A DNA stretch of 57,941 nucleotides from Nitrosomonas nitrosa (GCF_003051105.1 NZ_QAOO01000019.1:1-57941); one strand, 5' to 3'; positions 38,148-48,767 are shown, counted from the first letter of the stretch. Numbers and translations: made by a program. Notes: generated by a model not told the origin, from the letters alone.

Positions 38148-39122
38148 GTGACCACCACTCAGCCTCCTATACGTCTTTTCTGCTTTTTTTTGCTACTCGC
38201 TGCCGGCAGTTTGCTGGTGGGCATAGGTTTTGGCAGCGTCTCCATTCCTTTAAATGGCATCATGCAAGCTTTGGTCACCCCTGCTCATGATCCTGTTTCT
38301 CAAATTATCTGGCAACTGCGTATACCGCGTGTATTGAGCGCTTTCGCTTGTGGTGGGTTGCTTGCCATCGCGGGTGCTTTGTTGCAAGTATTATTACGCA
38401 ACCCCCTTGCCGATCCTTATATTTTGGGGGTGTCAGGTGGTGCTGCAGTGGGTGCCTTGACAGCCATGATGCTCGGATGGGGGCCAATATTGGTCAATTT
38501 GACTTCATTAGTAGGGGCGCTGACCATCATAACCATTGTGTTTGGGCTCAGCTTCTGGGTAGGCAATTGGAATCTTTATCGATTATTGCTGATTGGTGTG
38601 GTGTTGTCTGTAGGATGTACCGCTATTACGACCTTAATCCTAACGTTGTCGCCTGCAAGTGACGTGAAAGGTATGCTATTTTGGCTGATGGGCGACATTT
38701 CCCGTGCCGAGACACTATTACCGGTCTGGCTACCGTTAATAATTGTCACTACCGTAAGCTTGTTGCTTTCTGGTCAATTAAATGTATTGAATATCGGGCA
38801 GACGAAAGCTCAGACACTGGGCATCGCTGTTCTGCCATTGCAGATAGGCGTCTATTTCATGGCTTCGTTGGCGACAGCTGCGGCGCTTATGCAAGTGGGT
38901 GCGATCGGCTTTATTGGTTTGCTTACACCCCATGCGGTCCGTTTACTTGGTGTGAGCGACCATCGTTGGTTGTTACCCTTGGTGATATTGCTGGGTGGCA
39001 GCTTTCTTACGCTGGCAGATACGCTGGCGCGCACTGCATGGGCGCCACAACAATTACCCGTTGGTATATTGATTGCCCTATTGGGTGTGCCGGCACTGTT
39101 ATTTTTGCTCACGAGGAAGTAA
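38148..39122 (+). CDS. FecCD/BtuC-type ABC importer permease
   Basis: A 324-residue polytopic permease (about ten helices). It carries RIPRVLSAFACGGLLAIAGA and LRNPLADPYILGVSGGAAVGA, hallmarks of the vitamin B12/siderophore/haem importers. The start is a GTG. Its stop overlaps the ATPase start as TAATG. B12 is a reasonable guess because the window encodes a B12-dependent reductase, but no B12 riboswitch was found, so iron-chelate transport remains possible. No periplasmic binding protein is adjacent. Confidence 0.88.
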   Translation: MTTTQPPIRLFCFFLLLAAGSLLVGIGFGSVSIPLNGIMQALVTPAHDPVSQIIWQLRIPRVLSAFACGGLLAIAGALLQVLLRNPLADPYILGVSGGAAVGALTAMMLGWGPILVNLTSLVGALTIITIVFGLSFWVGNWNLYRLLLIGVVLSVGCTAITTLILTLSPASDVKGMLFWLMGDISRAETLLPVWLPLIIVTTVSLLLSGQLNVLNIGQTKAQTLGIAVLPLQIGVYFMASLATAAALMQVGAIGFIGLLTPHAVRLLGVSDHRWLLPLVILLGGSFLTLADTLARTAWAPQQLPVGILIALLGVPALLFLLTRK

Positions 39123-39868
39123 TGCTCGCAGCACGCCAGCTAAGCTTGCAATATCCTGGGAAGCGGCTCTGCCGTTCTTTGAGTTTTGAGGTGAACCCAG
39201 GTGAGTGTTGGGCGATTCTGGGTCAGAATGGCTGCGGCAAGACAACGCTACTGCATACATTGGGTGGCCTACGCGCTCCTGACAGTGGAACGGTCACAAT
39301 ACAAGGGAGCGCTATTAGCGCCTTGCCTCGCCGTGAACGGGCCTGCAAGCTCGGCGTGATGTTGCAAGAAGAACCCGGTGAATTCTGGGGAACGGTGCGA
39401 GACTATATCCTGTTAGGAAGATATCCGCATGTAAAATCGTTGTTTGGATGGGATGATCCAGATTATACGATGGTAGAAAAAGTCATTGCGCAACTGGAAT
39501 TGAGCCAATTGGCCGATCGCTCTTTAAGTACGCTATCAGGCGGTGAGCGCCAGCGTGCGCGCATGGCTTTGTTACTGGCGCAATCACCAGAATACTACTT
39601 GTTGGATGAACCCTTGCAGCATCTGGATTTACGCCATCAGTATCTGACTATGGCATTGTTGCATGATATTGCGCAGCAGGGTCAAGCGGTCATAATGGTT
39701 TTACACGATATCCATTGGCTTATTCCTTTTTGCGATCATGTGCTGATGTTGTTCAACGATGGTCATGCGCTGGTTGGCAAGACAACCGAATTAGTTACGC
39801 AAGCCAATCTTGAAGCGCTTTACCAATGCCGCATAGCGTATTCCAGCATGAATGAAAGAACCATTTAG
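39122..39868 (+). CDS. FecE/BtuD-type ABC importer ATPase
   Basis: A 248-residue ATPase partner of the upstream permease. Motifs are Walker A GQNGCGKTTLLH, signature LSGGERQRARMALLLA and Walker B YYLLDEPLQHLD. The ATG overlaps the permease stop by one base, so the pair is coupled. The same frame runs open upstream to 38681, but that stretch is shadow of the permease gene. Confidence 0.9.
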   Translation: MLAARQLSLQYPGKRLCRSLSFEVNPGECWAILGQNGCGKTTLLHTLGGLRAPDSGTVTIQGSAISALPRRERACKLGVMLQEEPGEFWGTVRDYILLGRYPHVKSLFGWDDPDYTMVEKVIAQLELSQLADRSLSTLSGGERQRARMALLLAQSPEYYLLDEPLQHLDLRHQYLTMALLHDIAQQGQAVIMVLHDIHWLIPFCDHVLMLFNDGHALVGKTTELVTQANLEALYQCRIAYSSMNERTI

Positions 39869-39923
39869 TATTGAATACATGACCGAGTGTATAATCGGCT
39901 GCTAATCCTTTCAGCGTTTTGCA

Positions 39924-41339
39924 ATGATTCGTAAATTTTTTCGACGTATCTTTACACGCAACTCATCCGATTCCCAGACTGCATCGGTGGTGCGCACAAT
40001 TTCACGCAAAGAGCATGGTATTGCTCGCCAACAAATCAGCGCAGGCGCGCTCAAAGTAACGACGACCTTACAGCAAGCAGGTTATTCCGCTTTCGTGGTC
40101 GGTGGAGCGATACGCGATCTCCTGCTGGGGCTGGAACCCAAAGATTTCGACGTCGCGACGAATGCCACCCCTGAGGAAGTGCGTGTGCTGTTTCGCCGTG
40201 CGCGTATTATTGGCAAGCGTTTCCGCATAGTGCATGTGCCGTATGGGAGCGAGATCGTAGAAGTATCGACTTTCCGTGCCAACTGTGCTGTTGATCACCA
40301 ACCAGGTATCGCCGCTCAGCACCATGCCGACCAACACGGACGGCTGCTGCATGACAATATTTTCGGCAGTCAGGAAGAAGACGTCATGCGGCGAGATTTT
40401 ACTATCAATGCGCTGTTTTATAACCCCACAACCGAAGAAATTCTCGATTATCTAGAGGGTTATGAGGATATCAAAGCCAAACGTTTACGCATCATTGGTG
40501 AGCCGGTCCAGCGTTACCGGGAAGATCCAGTGCGTATGTTGCGGGCAGTGCGCCTTGCGGCGAAACTCGATGTCCAACTCGATGATTCGACCGCAACACC
40601 TATCGGTGATTTGGCGCCATTGCTGCAAAATGTACCCTCTGCACGGCTATTCGATGAAATGCTCAAGTTGTTGATGTCAGGTCATGCGCTTGCCTGCGTA
40701 GTCGATTTGCGTATGCGCGGACTCCATCATGGTTTGCTTCCCATGCTCGATGTCATCCTTGAGCAGCCACTCGGGGAACGTTTCATCATGCTTGCACTTA
40801 AAAATACCGATGAGCGCGTCCAGCAAGATAAACCTGTGTCACCCGGCTTTTTGTTTGCAGCATTGCTCTGGCACGAAGTACTGGCAGACTGGAATAAGCG
40901 ACAGGCGGAAGGAGAGAAGCCGATTCCAGCACTCCATCTCGCTATGACCGGGATATTGACTTTACAGCGCCAGCGGCTTGCCATTCCACGACGGTTGGAT
41001 TCGATCATTTACGATATCTGGTCGCTCCAGCCACGGTTTCTAGCGCGCGTGGGTCGTAAACCTTATCGGTTGCTGGAGCATCCCCGTTTTCGTGCAGCGT
41101 ATGATTTTTTATTGCTACGTTGTGAAAGCGGTGAGGTCGATATGACGATCGGGCAGTGGTGGCGTACCTTCCAGTATGCCGATACGGCTACTCGTGACGC
41201 GATGTTACAACAGGATGCCACCCCGAAAAAACGAAAAAGAAGTCCGCGTCGTCGTAGCCGTAAATCAACGGAATCGACGGTATCGACCGATATCGGACAA
41301 ACTCACGTTGATCATTCGATTATCGTTCCGGAAAAATGA
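39924..41339 (+). CDS. pcnB: Poly(A) polymerase I
   Basis: Adds poly(A) tails that speed RNA decay. The 471-residue protein has the nucleotidyltransferase head VVGGAIRDLLLGLEPKDFDVATNA with the metal Asp pair. ITINALFY-like and LRMLRAVRLAAKL segments follow. The C-terminus is very basic (KKRKRSPRRRSRK), typical of PcnB rather than tRNA CCA-adding enzymes. It heads the classical operon with folK, dgk, panB and panC. Confidence 0.93.
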   Translation: MIRKFFRRIFTRNSSDSQTASVVRTISRKEHGIARQQISAGALKVTTTLQQAGYSAFVVGGAIRDLLLGLEPKDFDVATNATPEEVRVLFRRARIIGKRFRIVHVPYGSEIVEVSTFRANCAVDHQPGIAAQHHADQHGRLLHDNIFGSQEEDVMRRDFTINALFYNPTTEEILDYLEGYEDIKAKRLRIIGEPVQRYREDPVRMLRAVRLAAKLDVQLDDSTATPIGDLAPLLQNVPSARLFDEMLKLLMSGHALACVVDLRMRGLHHGLLPMLDVILEQPLGERFIMLALKNTDERVQQDKPVSPGFLFAALLWHEVLADWNKRQAEGEKPIPALHLAMTGILTLQRQRLAIPRRLDSIIYDIWSLQPRFLARVGRKPYRLLEHPRFRAAYDFLLLRCESGEVDMTIGQWWRTFQYADTATRDAMLQQDATPKKRKRSPRRRSRKSTESTVSTDIGQTHVDHSIIVPEK

Positions 41340-41343
41340 GCTG

Positions 41344-41883
41344 ATGCCTACTTCCGCCAACCACATAGCCAGCCCGGCTTTCATTGCATTGGGCAGCAAT
41401 TTAGAAAATCCGCTATTTCAAATCAAACGTGGTATCCAATTGCTTAGTGAGCTCGATCATTCGCGTTTGATCAAGCAATCCTCTTTATATCGCAGCGCAC
41501 CCGTAGGCAAGCTAGATCAACCTGATTTCATCAACGCAGTGGTTCAGATTGAAACAAAACTATCTCCATCAGAACTGCTCAAAGCGTTATTGGAAATCGA
41601 GCAGCAGTGCGGACGTATCCGTACGACACCCAACGCACCCCGTACACTCGATCTCGATTTGTTGCTATACGATGATCTGCAATGTAATAAAGAAGAATTG
41701 ATCTTGCCTCATCCCCGCATGCATGAGCGTGCTTTTGTGTTGCAACCCCTCATGGAGATCAAGCAGGATTGTGTCATTCCTGACCGCGGCTCCGTCGCTG
41801 AATTGTTATCAGCGTGTGCCGATCAATCATTGGAGCGAATTTCGAAACATGATATTGAAAAAATACCCCTACATTGCCATTGA
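41344..41883 (+). CDS. folK: 6-hydroxymethyl-7,8-dihydropterin pyrophosphokinase
   Basis: A folate-synthesis kinase. The 179 residues have the N-terminal IALGSNLENP, the substrate loop LYRSAPVG and NAVVQIET, and the metal and nucleotide motif RTLDLDLLLYDD, then PHPRMHERAFVL. The start chosen is the ATG four bases after the pcnB stop; a longer frame from 41176 is only shadow of pcnB. Its last 35 bases overlap dgk. Confidence 0.94.
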   Translation: MPTSANHIASPAFIALGSNLENPLFQIKRGIQLLSELDHSRLIKQSSLYRSAPVGKLDQPDFINAVVQIETKLSPSELLKALLEIEQQCGRIRTTPNAPRTLDLDLLLYDDLQCNKEELILPHPRMHERAFVLQPLMEIKQDCVIPDRGSVAELLSACADQSLERISKHDIEKIPLHCH

Positions 41884-42502
41884 GGGGCCGATCGGTGCTG
41901 GAAAAACCAGCCTTGCCCAAAATATGGCTAATTATTTGGAGTGTGCGCTCCTGCTAGAACGACCCGAGGAAAACCCTTTTCTCGAAAAATTCTATAGCAA
42001 TCGTGCGCGGTATGCTTTGCCTACGCAACTATTCTTTTTACTTCAGCGCATCGATCAATTTCAGCCTATCACGCATGCTAATATTCATGCTCGGCCCATG
42101 GTCAGTGATTTTTTGCTGGAGAAGGATCAACTTTTCGCTCGATTTACCCTCAGCGAACCCGAGTATGCGCTCTATCAAAAAATATACCAGCAAATGAAGC
42201 CGCAAGCACCTAGCCCGGATTTAGTCATCTACCTGCAAGCTTCTCCAGAAAAATTGTACGAGCGGATCAAGCGTCGCGGCAGTATTTATGAAAAAAATAT
42301 CACTGAGGAATATCTCTATAGGCTGTCCAATTGCTACACGCAGTTTTTTCATCAATATGAAAAAGCGCCTGTCATTATCGTCAATAGTGAAAACCTTAAT
42401 TTCGCTAATAATACGGCTGATTTCAATTTGTTGTTACAACGGATCAATCAAATGCGTAGTGCACGGGAATATTTCAACTGCGGCTTAAAAGAATACCTAT
42501 AA
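41849..42502 (+). CDS. Deoxynucleoside kinase
   Basis: A 217-residue P-loop kinase of the deoxyguanosine/deoxyadenosine kinase family. Walker A is EGPIGAGKTS, and YLQASPEKLYERIKRRG is the lid/LID-arginine segment. ATG 41849 overlaps the end of folK by 35 bases. Adjacent folK and panB match the usual order in betaproteobacteria. The salvage substrate cannot be settled by eye. Confidence 0.88.
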   Translation: MILKKYPYIAIEGPIGAGKTSLAQNMANYLECALLLERPEENPFLEKFYSNRARYALPTQLFFLLQRIDQFQPITHANIHARPMVSDFLLEKDQLFARFTLSEPEYALYQKIYQQMKPQAPSPDLVIYLQASPEKLYERIKRRGSIYEKNITEEYLYRLSNCYTQFFHQYEKAPVIIVNSENLNFANNTADFNLLLQRINQMRSAREYFNCGLKEYL

Positions 42503-42523
42503 GTTGTTATAAATTGGAACGAT

Positions 42524-43315
42524 ATGAGAATAACGCGAGATATCTTACACAAGATGCATGCCGAAGGTAGAAAAATTGCTGCGCTGACTTGCTATGACGC
42601 AACCTTCGCAGCGCTGCTGGAAAATATGGGCGTCGATATCCTGCTGGTCGGCGATTCGCTGGGTAATGTGCTACAAGGCCATCCCAGTACATTGCCTGTT
42701 ACGCTGGATGACATGATTTATCATACCGAGTGTGTAGTACGCGGCTCAGACAAAGCTTTCATCATGACCGATATGCCGTTTGGCACGTATCAAATCTCAC
42801 CTGAAGAAACTTTCATGAACGCGGCGAGGCTTATGGCGGCCGGCGCGCAGATGGTCAAGATCGAGGGTGGTCATATCATGACTGATACCATTGATTTTCT
42901 GACTCGGCGAGGTATTCCCGTATGCGCGCACATTGGTCTGCTGCCGCAATCAGTACACCAATTGGGTGGCTATAAAGTGCAGGGGAGAACAGCAAATGAG
43001 GCAGAGCAACTTTTCAATGACGCCTTGCTTTTACAAGAAGCGGGCGTAGGCATGCTACTGATGGAGACGATCCCGGCAGCACTTGCCAGTAAAATAAGTC
43101 GGGAGCTATCGATTCCTACCATCGGTATCGGCGCTGGTGCAGATTGTTCCGGTCAGGTGTTGGTGATGCACGATATGCTGGGTATTTCACCGGGTAAACA
43201 ACCTCGGTTCGTCAAAGATTTTATGGCAGGTGCCAGGAGCATTCAGGAAGCGATTAGCCATTATGTCGATGAGGTCAAAGCAGGGAAATACCCGGCGGCC
43301 GAACATACTTTCTAA
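42524..43315 (+). CDS. panB: 3-methyl-2-oxobutanoate hydroxymethyltransferase
   Basis: First committed step of pantothenate synthesis. The 263 residues show [25 protein letters not shown] and a KIEGG motif near residue 112. [20 protein letters not shown] follows near residue 205. All match PanB closely. It is followed after 32 bases by panC. Confidence 0.96.
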   Translation: MRITRDILHKMHAEGRKIAALTCYDATFAALLENMGVDILLVGDSLGNVLQGHPSTLPVTLDDMIYHTECVVRGSDKAFIMTDMPFGTYQISPEETFMNAARLMAAGAQMVKIEGGHIMTDTIDFLTRRGIPVCAHIGLLPQSVHQLGGYKVQGRTANEAEQLFNDALLLQEAGVGMLLMETIPAALASKISRELSIPTIGIGAGADCSGQVLVMHDMLGISPGKQPRFVKDFMAGARSIQEAISHYVDEVKAGKYPAAEHTF

Positions 43316-43347
43316 AACACCGTCTCCAGTTTGCCAATACGTCACGC

Positions 43348-44202
43348 GTGGAAATCATCACTGATATCGCATCACTGCGAACGCGCTTAGAACGCGAATC
43401 CAAAATTGGTTTTGTCCCTACCATGGGTAACTTGCACGAAGGTCATTTGTCACTAGTGCGAATAGCACAAAAAAATGCAGATTGTGTTGTGGTAAGCATA
43501 TTTGTCAATCGATTGCAATTTGCTCCTCACGAAGATTTTGACCGTTATCCGAGAACCCAGGAAAGTGACTGCCAACTGCTAGAGAAGCTTGGCGTAGATA
43601 TCGTATTTTTACCCAGCGAGCGAACGCTTTATCCCGTTCCTCAAACCTTCCAGTTATTGCTTCCCTCTGTGGCCGATAGCCTGGAAGGCGAATTCCGTAT
43701 AGGCTTTTTTCGGGGTGTCGCAACTGTCGTACTGAAATTGTTCAATATCGTCCAGCCGCATGTGGCGGTATTTGGTAAAAAAGATTATCAACAATTGCAT
43801 ATCGTTCGGCAAATGGTGGCGCAATTGAATCTGCCAGTTACTATCCTGACTGGTGAAACCGTGCGTACGGAGCACGGCCTCGCGCTCAGTTCACGTAATA
43901 GCTATCTGAGTGAGGGAGAGCAGCGGGAAGCCAGTCATTTGTTTCGTACCTTGCTTCAGGTGAAACATGAAATAGTGCGAGGCGACCATAACTATCGATC
44001 GTTAGAAGTATCGGCAAAGCAAGTACTTTCCCAAAGAGGGTGGAAAGTCGACTATATTGCAGTACAGCAGCAGACATCGCTGCTGCCTGCCGAGGGAGGG
44101 GATACTGATCTTGTGATCTTGGGTGCGGCCTGGTTAAACCAAACCCGTTTGATCGACAATCTGGAATTGTCGGTTGACCAAGTTACCTCGGATCAGCGCT
44201 GA
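43348..44202 (+). CDS. panC: Pantothenate synthetase
   Basis: Condenses pantoate with beta-alanine using ATP. The 284 residues show [16 protein letters not shown] (the HxGH nucleotidyl motif), [10 protein letters not shown] and the KMSKS-like LSSRNSYLS. The start is GTG at 43348 without a clear ribosome site. NLHEGH replaces the more common ALHxGH. It is the last gene of the pcnB operon. Confidence 0.95.
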   Translation: MEIITDIASLRTRLERESKIGFVPTMGNLHEGHLSLVRIAQKNADCVVVSIFVNRLQFAPHEDFDRYPRTQESDCQLLEKLGVDIVFLPSERTLYPVPQTFQLLLPSVADSLEGEFRIGFFRGVATVVLKLFNIVQPHVAVFGKKDYQQLHIVRQMVAQLNLPVTILTGETVRTEHGLALSSRNSYLSEGEQREASHLFRTLLQVKHEIVRGDHNYRSLEVSAKQVLSQRGWKVDYIAVQQQTSLLPAEGGDTDLVILGAAWLNQTRLIDNLELSVDQVTSDQR

Positions 44203-44226
44203 CAAAACGAGTGATCATGAATGTTG

Positions 44227-44246
44227 CTCATACCAATTGATATGAG
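44227..44246. terminator. Small hairpin between panC and glgP
   Basis: CTCATA-(8 bases)-TATGAG between two convergent genes. The stem is AT-rich and short, so it is a weak candidate. Confidence 0.25.
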
Positions 44247-44252
44247 AACAAG

Positions 44253-46808
44253 TTATAGCCATACCATCCTGCCCATCTCCAGTGGGTGAATCAGAAGCGG
44301 ATGATAAGGATAAATGCGCAGATAGTATTCCTGCTTACCACAGAGATCAGGCACATAGTTCAGCTCGAATAAATGCTCGCCGTTCGAATCGATACCGGCA
44401 AACTTGAAATGTACGTGCTTGAAACTGTTCAATCTCATCTTTTTGTATTGACGGCATAGCAGGAGCTCCACTATGACATCTTCCGGTTGCAATCCGTTTA
44501 ATTTGGCGGCCACCTTGAAATCCATGGTTTCACCAAAATCGATTCGTTTGCCGGGTGTATCTAAGCGTCGGAGTGATACGCCTTTCCAGGCTGACTTTAC
44601 TTTGGCTTTCCAAGCAGCAATGAGTTTTGCGTTTGCAAAAGCATCCTTCGCATAATGCATGCCTTGCTTATTCGCGGGGCCGTAAAATTTCTTGACATAT
44701 TCGCTCACCATGCGCGCTGCATTGTAGCGCGGCAGGAGGGAAGCCATCGAGTATTTGGCCATTTTTACCCATTCTGAAGAATAGCCGAATTTGCCGCGAC
44801 GATAAAACATCGGAATGACTTGATCTTGCAGGATTTCGTAAAAAGACTGGCTCTCGTCTTTATCACGCAGGACAGCTTCAGTGTCGTCCGAGGCGGGTTT
44901 AACGGCCCAGCCATTTTTGCCATCGTAACCTTCTTCCCACCAGCCATCGAGCACGCTAAGATTGAGTGTGCCGTTGATGCCAGCTTTCATGCCAGATGTG
45001 CCACTCGCCTCCAGCGGATAGATAGGATTGTTGAGCCACACATCCACGCCTGCAACGAGCCGCCGGGCCAGGCGCATATCATAGTTTTCCACCAGCAATA
45101 TTCGCCCTTCGAACTCGGGCATGCGAGACACATAGCTGACTTTGCGAATCAAATCCTGGCCAGGGATATCCGCTGGATGCGCTTTACCTGCAAAAATGAG
45201 TAAGACTGGGTGTTCGGTGTCGAGCAGGATTTTTCTGAGCCAATCCAGATTTTCGAATAGCAAGGTCGCGCGTTTGTATGTTGCGAAGCGGCGCGCGAAA
45301 CCCAGAACCAACACATTGGGGTTGATCGGGTCGACGAGTTTAAGGAGCCGGTCAAGGTGCGCCTCGGAGCCCCGATTGCGTGCATTCTGCTCGGCCAGGC
45401 GCGCTCGAATACCGTAAAACATTTGTGATTTTAAGGTCTGTCGGATGCTCCAGAACAAATGATCGGGAATGGTATCGATGCGTAGCCAAAAATCCTTGTC
45501 ACACATTTTGTTGCGCCATTCATAGCCAAGATAGCGATCGAACAGATCAGACCATTCTTGTGCGAGAAAGGTCGGCACATGTACGCCATTCGTGATATAA
45601 GTCATTGGGTTTTCTTCTGGTTCGATCTGTGGCCAGAGGTCACGGCAAATGCGTGCCGACACATCGCCATGAATTTTGCTGACGCCGTTATGCGTGCGAG
45701 ATAGATGGATGGCCAACGCTGTCATATTGAAATCATCGCTCCCGGGAATATGTCCCAATGCCATGAATTCCTCCCAGGAAATCTTCAGGTCCTGACAAAA
45801 ACTGGCGAAATAATCGTGCATCATGGCTTTGGAAAAAGAATCATGCCCCGCGGGTACTGCCGTATGCGTGGTAAAGACTGTATTGACCGCTACCGCCTCG
45901 GCAGCACTGGCGAAATCCAATCCTTGCTGGACCAGTTTACGCGCCCGTTCTAGCATCATGAACGCGGCGTGCCCCTCATTGCTATGCCAGACAGTGGGCT
46001 GGATACCCATTTCTCCCAGCGCAGTCACGCCCCCGATACCGAGTATGATTTCTTGCTCGATACGCATGGTTCGATCGCCGCCATAGAGTTGGTGCGTGAT
46101 CATGCGGTCTTTCAGAGGGTTTTCCGGTAAATCGGTGTCCAGCAAATACAAGCTTACATGTCCAATAGTAGCTCGCCAAACTTTTACCATGACTTTGCGA
46201 CCCGGCAGGCTGACTTGCACATGGATTTCTGAGCCGTCATCATTTAAAGCAGGTTCTACCGGCAAATCTTCAAACTCCGAATCGGTATAACTGACTTGTT
46301 GATTACCTAAACTATCGATGGTCTGAAAGAAATAACCTTGACGATAAAGCAGACCGACTGCGACGAAAGGCAAGCATAAATCGCTGGCTGCTTTGCAATG
46401 GTCACCTGCCAGGATGCCCAGCCCACCCGAATAAACCGGCAGGCTCTCATGAAAACCGAATTCAAAGCAGAAATAGGCTACCTGGTCGCGTGGGCCAAAC
46501 TCTTCAAAATGGGTGTATCGCAGAGGTTCGGAATGATAGGAGTCATAAGCGGATAGTACGCTGTTATAGCTAGCAAGAAACGTTTGATCTTCTGCTGCTT
46601 TCTGCAGTAATGACTCATCGACTCGTTTGAGAAAAGCTTTGGGGTTATGCCCGACCGCTCCCCACAGTCGTGGATCGATACGTGAAAATAAATTGCGCGT
46701 GCCACGATCCCAGCTATACCAAAGATTACTGGCCAACTCTTCCAGACGGCTAAGGCGTGCAGGTATTTTAGGGTTGACTGTGACGGTGAAAGCAGTTCGG
46801 GTAGTCAT
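44253..46808 (-). CDS. glgP: Alpha-glucan (glycogen/maltodextrin) phosphorylase
   Basis: Releases glucose 1-phosphate from glycogen. The 851 residues include an N-terminal DUF3417 part and the phosphorylase core. The pyridoxal-phosphate Lys lies in EASGTSGMKAGINGTLN, with WWEEGYDGKNGW after it. It belongs to the long GlgP type found outside enterics. ATG 46808 follows AAGGAGTGCGATCG; the GTG at 46817 falls inside that site and is rejected. It converges with panC. Confidence 0.93.
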   Translation of the reverse strand: MTTRTAFTVTVNPKIPARLSRLEELASNLWYSWDRGTRNLFSRIDPRLWGAVGHNPKAFLKRVDESLLQKAAEDQTFLASYNSVLSAYDSYHSEPLRYTHFEEFGPRDQVAYFCFEFGFHESLPVYSGGLGILAGDHCKAASDLCLPFVAVGLLYRQGYFFQTIDSLGNQQVSYTDSEFEDLPVEPALNDDGSEIHVQVSLPGRKVMVKVWRATIGHVSLYLLDTDLPENPLKDRMITHQLYGGDRTMRIEQEIILGIGGVTALGEMGIQPTVWHSNEGHAAFMMLERARKLVQQGLDFASAAEAVAVNTVFTTHTAVPAGHDSFSKAMMHDYFASFCQDLKISWEEFMALGHIPGSDDFNMTALAIHLSRTHNGVSKIHGDVSARICRDLWPQIEPEENPMTYITNGVHVPTFLAQEWSDLFDRYLGYEWRNKMCDKDFWLRIDTIPDHLFWSIRQTLKSQMFYGIRARLAEQNARNRGSEAHLDRLLKLVDPINPNVLVLGFARRFATYKRATLLFENLDWLRKILLDTEHPVLLIFAGKAHPADIPGQDLIRKVSYVSRMPEFEGRILLVENYDMRLARRLVAGVDVWLNNPIYPLEASGTSGMKAGINGTLNLSVLDGWWEEGYDGKNGWAVKPASDDTEAVLRDKDESQSFYEILQDQVIPMFYRRGKFGYSSEWVKMAKYSMASLLPRYNAARMVSEYVKKFYGPANKQGMHYAKDAFANAKLIAAWKAKVKSAWKGVSLRRLDTPGKRIDFGETMDFKVAAKLNGLQPEDVIVELLLCRQYKKMRLNSFKHVHFKFAGIDSNGEHLFELNYVPDLCGKQEYYLRIYPYHPLLIHPLEMGRMVWL

Positions 46809-46845
46809 CGATCGCACTCCTTAAAAGAGATCAATACTGTCATCA

Positions 46846-47391
46846 TCAAATATGGATAAAGTGCTCGCGATAGTATTTCAATTCGTTGATCGAATCATAA
46901 ATATCCGCGAGCGCTTCATGCTTGCTTTCTTTATTCAGCCCCGCCATGATACCGGGCTTCCAGCGTTTAACCAGTTCTTTCAGGGTGCTGACGTCTAAGT
47001 TGCGGTAATGAAAATAGGCTTCCAATTGTGGCATGGTCCGTGCGAGGAAGCGGCGATCCTGGCATATGGAGTTACCGCACATTGGGGATACACCCGAAGG
47101 GACATAGGCTTGCAAGAAGGCCAGCATACTCGCTTCAGCTTCCGCCTCTGTTGTTTTGGAAGCTTTGACCTTATCGATCAAACCTGATTTGGTATGTGTC
47201 GACTGATTCCATTTATCCATGCCATCCAGAATCGAAACGGGCTGCGATATTACCAATACCGGCGCCTCTGCTACGATGTTCAGCTGTGAATCTGTGATAA
47301 CGAGCGCGATTTCGATGATCCGGTCGGTATCGGGATTCAGCCCTGTCATTTCCATGTCTATCCAGATGAGATGATTGCTGTCTTGTGCCAT
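46846..47391 (-). CDS. orn: Oligoribonuclease
   Basis: A 3'-5' exonuclease that clears dinucleotides and other very short RNAs, including the pGpG from c-di-GMP. The 181 residues have the DEDDh residues in [11 protein letters not shown], the mid [15 protein letters not shown] and the late [11 protein letters not shown]. It lies directly upstream of glgP on the same strand after 37 bases. Confidence 0.95.
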   Translation of the reverse strand: MAQDSNHLIWIDMEMTGLNPDTDRIIEIALVITDSQLNIVAEAPVLVISQPVSILDGMDKWNQSTHTKSGLIDKVKASKTTEAEAEASMLAFLQAYVPSGVSPMCGNSICQDRRFLARTMPQLEAYFHYRNLDVSTLKELVKRWKPGIMAGLNKESKHEALADIYDSINELKYYREHFIHI

Positions 47392-47502
47392 AATGAGCTT
47401 TCTTGAATTTTTAATAGTTTGATTGTGTCATATTGCAAACTGCCCGTCACTTTATAAGCGGGGATTTCCATTCCATTTTCTTTTTTTCATGTTTTATCGA
47501 TC

Positions 47503-48759
47503 ATGCAAACATTTACCGTTGTTTTTATCACTGCGTTGACATTGACGACATTGATTCAGTTTTGGCTTGCTTCACGGCATATCCGCCATGTCCGTACCTA
47601 TCGTGCCAAAGTGCCGCAAGATTTCGTCTCGCAAATCGATCTTGCCGCTCATCAAAAAGCTGCTGATTATACCTGTGCTAAGACCCGATTGGATTATCCC
47701 AATACCTTGGTTCATGTATTGCTGCTATTGCTGCTTACCTTAGGGGGTGGACTCAATGCGATAGCAAATTTCTGGGAAAATTGGCTGAGCGATCCGGTGG
47801 CGCATGGCATGGCACTCGTTATCAGCACTGTCTTGCTGTTGAGTGTAGCTGAGATTCCTTTTAGTTATTACCGGACCTTCGTCATTGAACAGCAATTTGG
47901 CTTCAATAAGATGACACGTACGATGTTTTTTACCGATCTCCTCAAGCAATATGTACTCGGTCTGCTGCTCGGTGCGCCACTTATTTTCTGCGTCCTATGG
48001 TTAATGGGAAAAATGGGTGATTATTGGTGGTTTTATGCATGGCTAGCATGGGTCGGTTTCAACATATTTCTACTTTCGATTTATCCGACCTGGATTGCCC
48101 CTATTTTCAACAAATTTTCACCGCTGGAGGATGTTTCGCTCAAAACACGCATCGAACAACTTCTGCATAAATGTGGTTTTAAATCGAGCGGATTATTCGT
48201 AATGGATGGTTCACGCCGCAGTAGCCACGGTAATGCCTATTTTACCGGTTTTGGCAAAAACAAGCGTATCGTGTTTTTTGATACGCTGCTGTCGCGTCTC
48301 AATGGGCCGGAAGTAGAAGCCGTACTCGCGCATGAGCTCGGCCATTTCAAGCGTCACCATGTTTTGAAGCGCATTGTATGGTCGTTTTTCGTCAGCTTGG
48401 CCTTTTTGTGGCTGCTGGGTTATCTGATGCAGCAGGCATGGTTTTATGAAGGGTTGGGTGTTTCCATTTCGACGCTTCCTTCTCCGGCCATGGCATTGTT
48501 ATTGTTCTTCCTGATCATGCCGGTGTTTACCTTTTTGCTGCATCCGTTATCGAGTTTCTATTCGCGCAGACATGAATTCGAAGCGGATGAATATGCCGCT
48601 CAGAACGCTTCTGCAGCCGATTTGATCCGTGCGCTAGTCAAGCTTTATCAAGATAATGCCTCAACGCTTACACCCGATCCGTTACATTCAGCGTTTTACG
48701 ATTCTCACCCGCCTGCGGCAATTCGTATTGCGCAGCTCAAAAAACTCATTTCTGTATAG
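47503..48759 (+). CDS. M48 (Ste24-type) membrane zinc protease
   Basis: A 418-residue membrane peptidase. The N-terminal half has several hydrophobic segments of the CAAX protease N-domain, including FSYYRTFVIEQQFGFNKM. The catalytic zinc motif is VLAHELGHFKRHH (near residue 277), and a third ligand Glu lies in HEFEADEYAAQNA. It is a Ste24-like rather than HtpX-like length. It probably degrades membrane proteins. Its stop is 8 bases before the pterin dehydratase gene. Confidence 0.92.
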   Translation: MQTFTVVFITALTLTTLIQFWLASRHIRHVRTYRAKVPQDFVSQIDLAAHQKAADYTCAKTRLDYPNTLVHVLLLLLLTLGGGLNAIANFWENWLSDPVAHGMALVISTVLLLSVAEIPFSYYRTFVIEQQFGFNKMTRTMFFTDLLKQYVLGLLLGAPLIFCVLWLMGKMGDYWWFYAWLAWVGFNIFLLSIYPTWIAPIFNKFSPLEDVSLKTRIEQLLHKCGFKSSGLFVMDGSRRSSHGNAYFTGFGKNKRIVFFDTLLSRLNGPEVEAVLAHELGHFKRHHVLKRIVWSFFVSLAFLWLLGYLMQQAWFYEGLGVSISTLPSPAMALLLFFLIMPVFTFLLHPLSSFYSRRHEFEADEYAAQNASAADLIRALVKLYQDNASTLTPDPLHSAFYDSHPPAAIRIAQLKKLISV

Positions 48760-48767
48760 GTGAACCG

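Noticed and set aside
38681..39121. Long N-terminal extension of the importer ATPase frame
   Set aside because: It overlaps the permease gene and gives Cys/Trp-rich nonsense; the ATPase starts at 39122 in a TAATG overlap.
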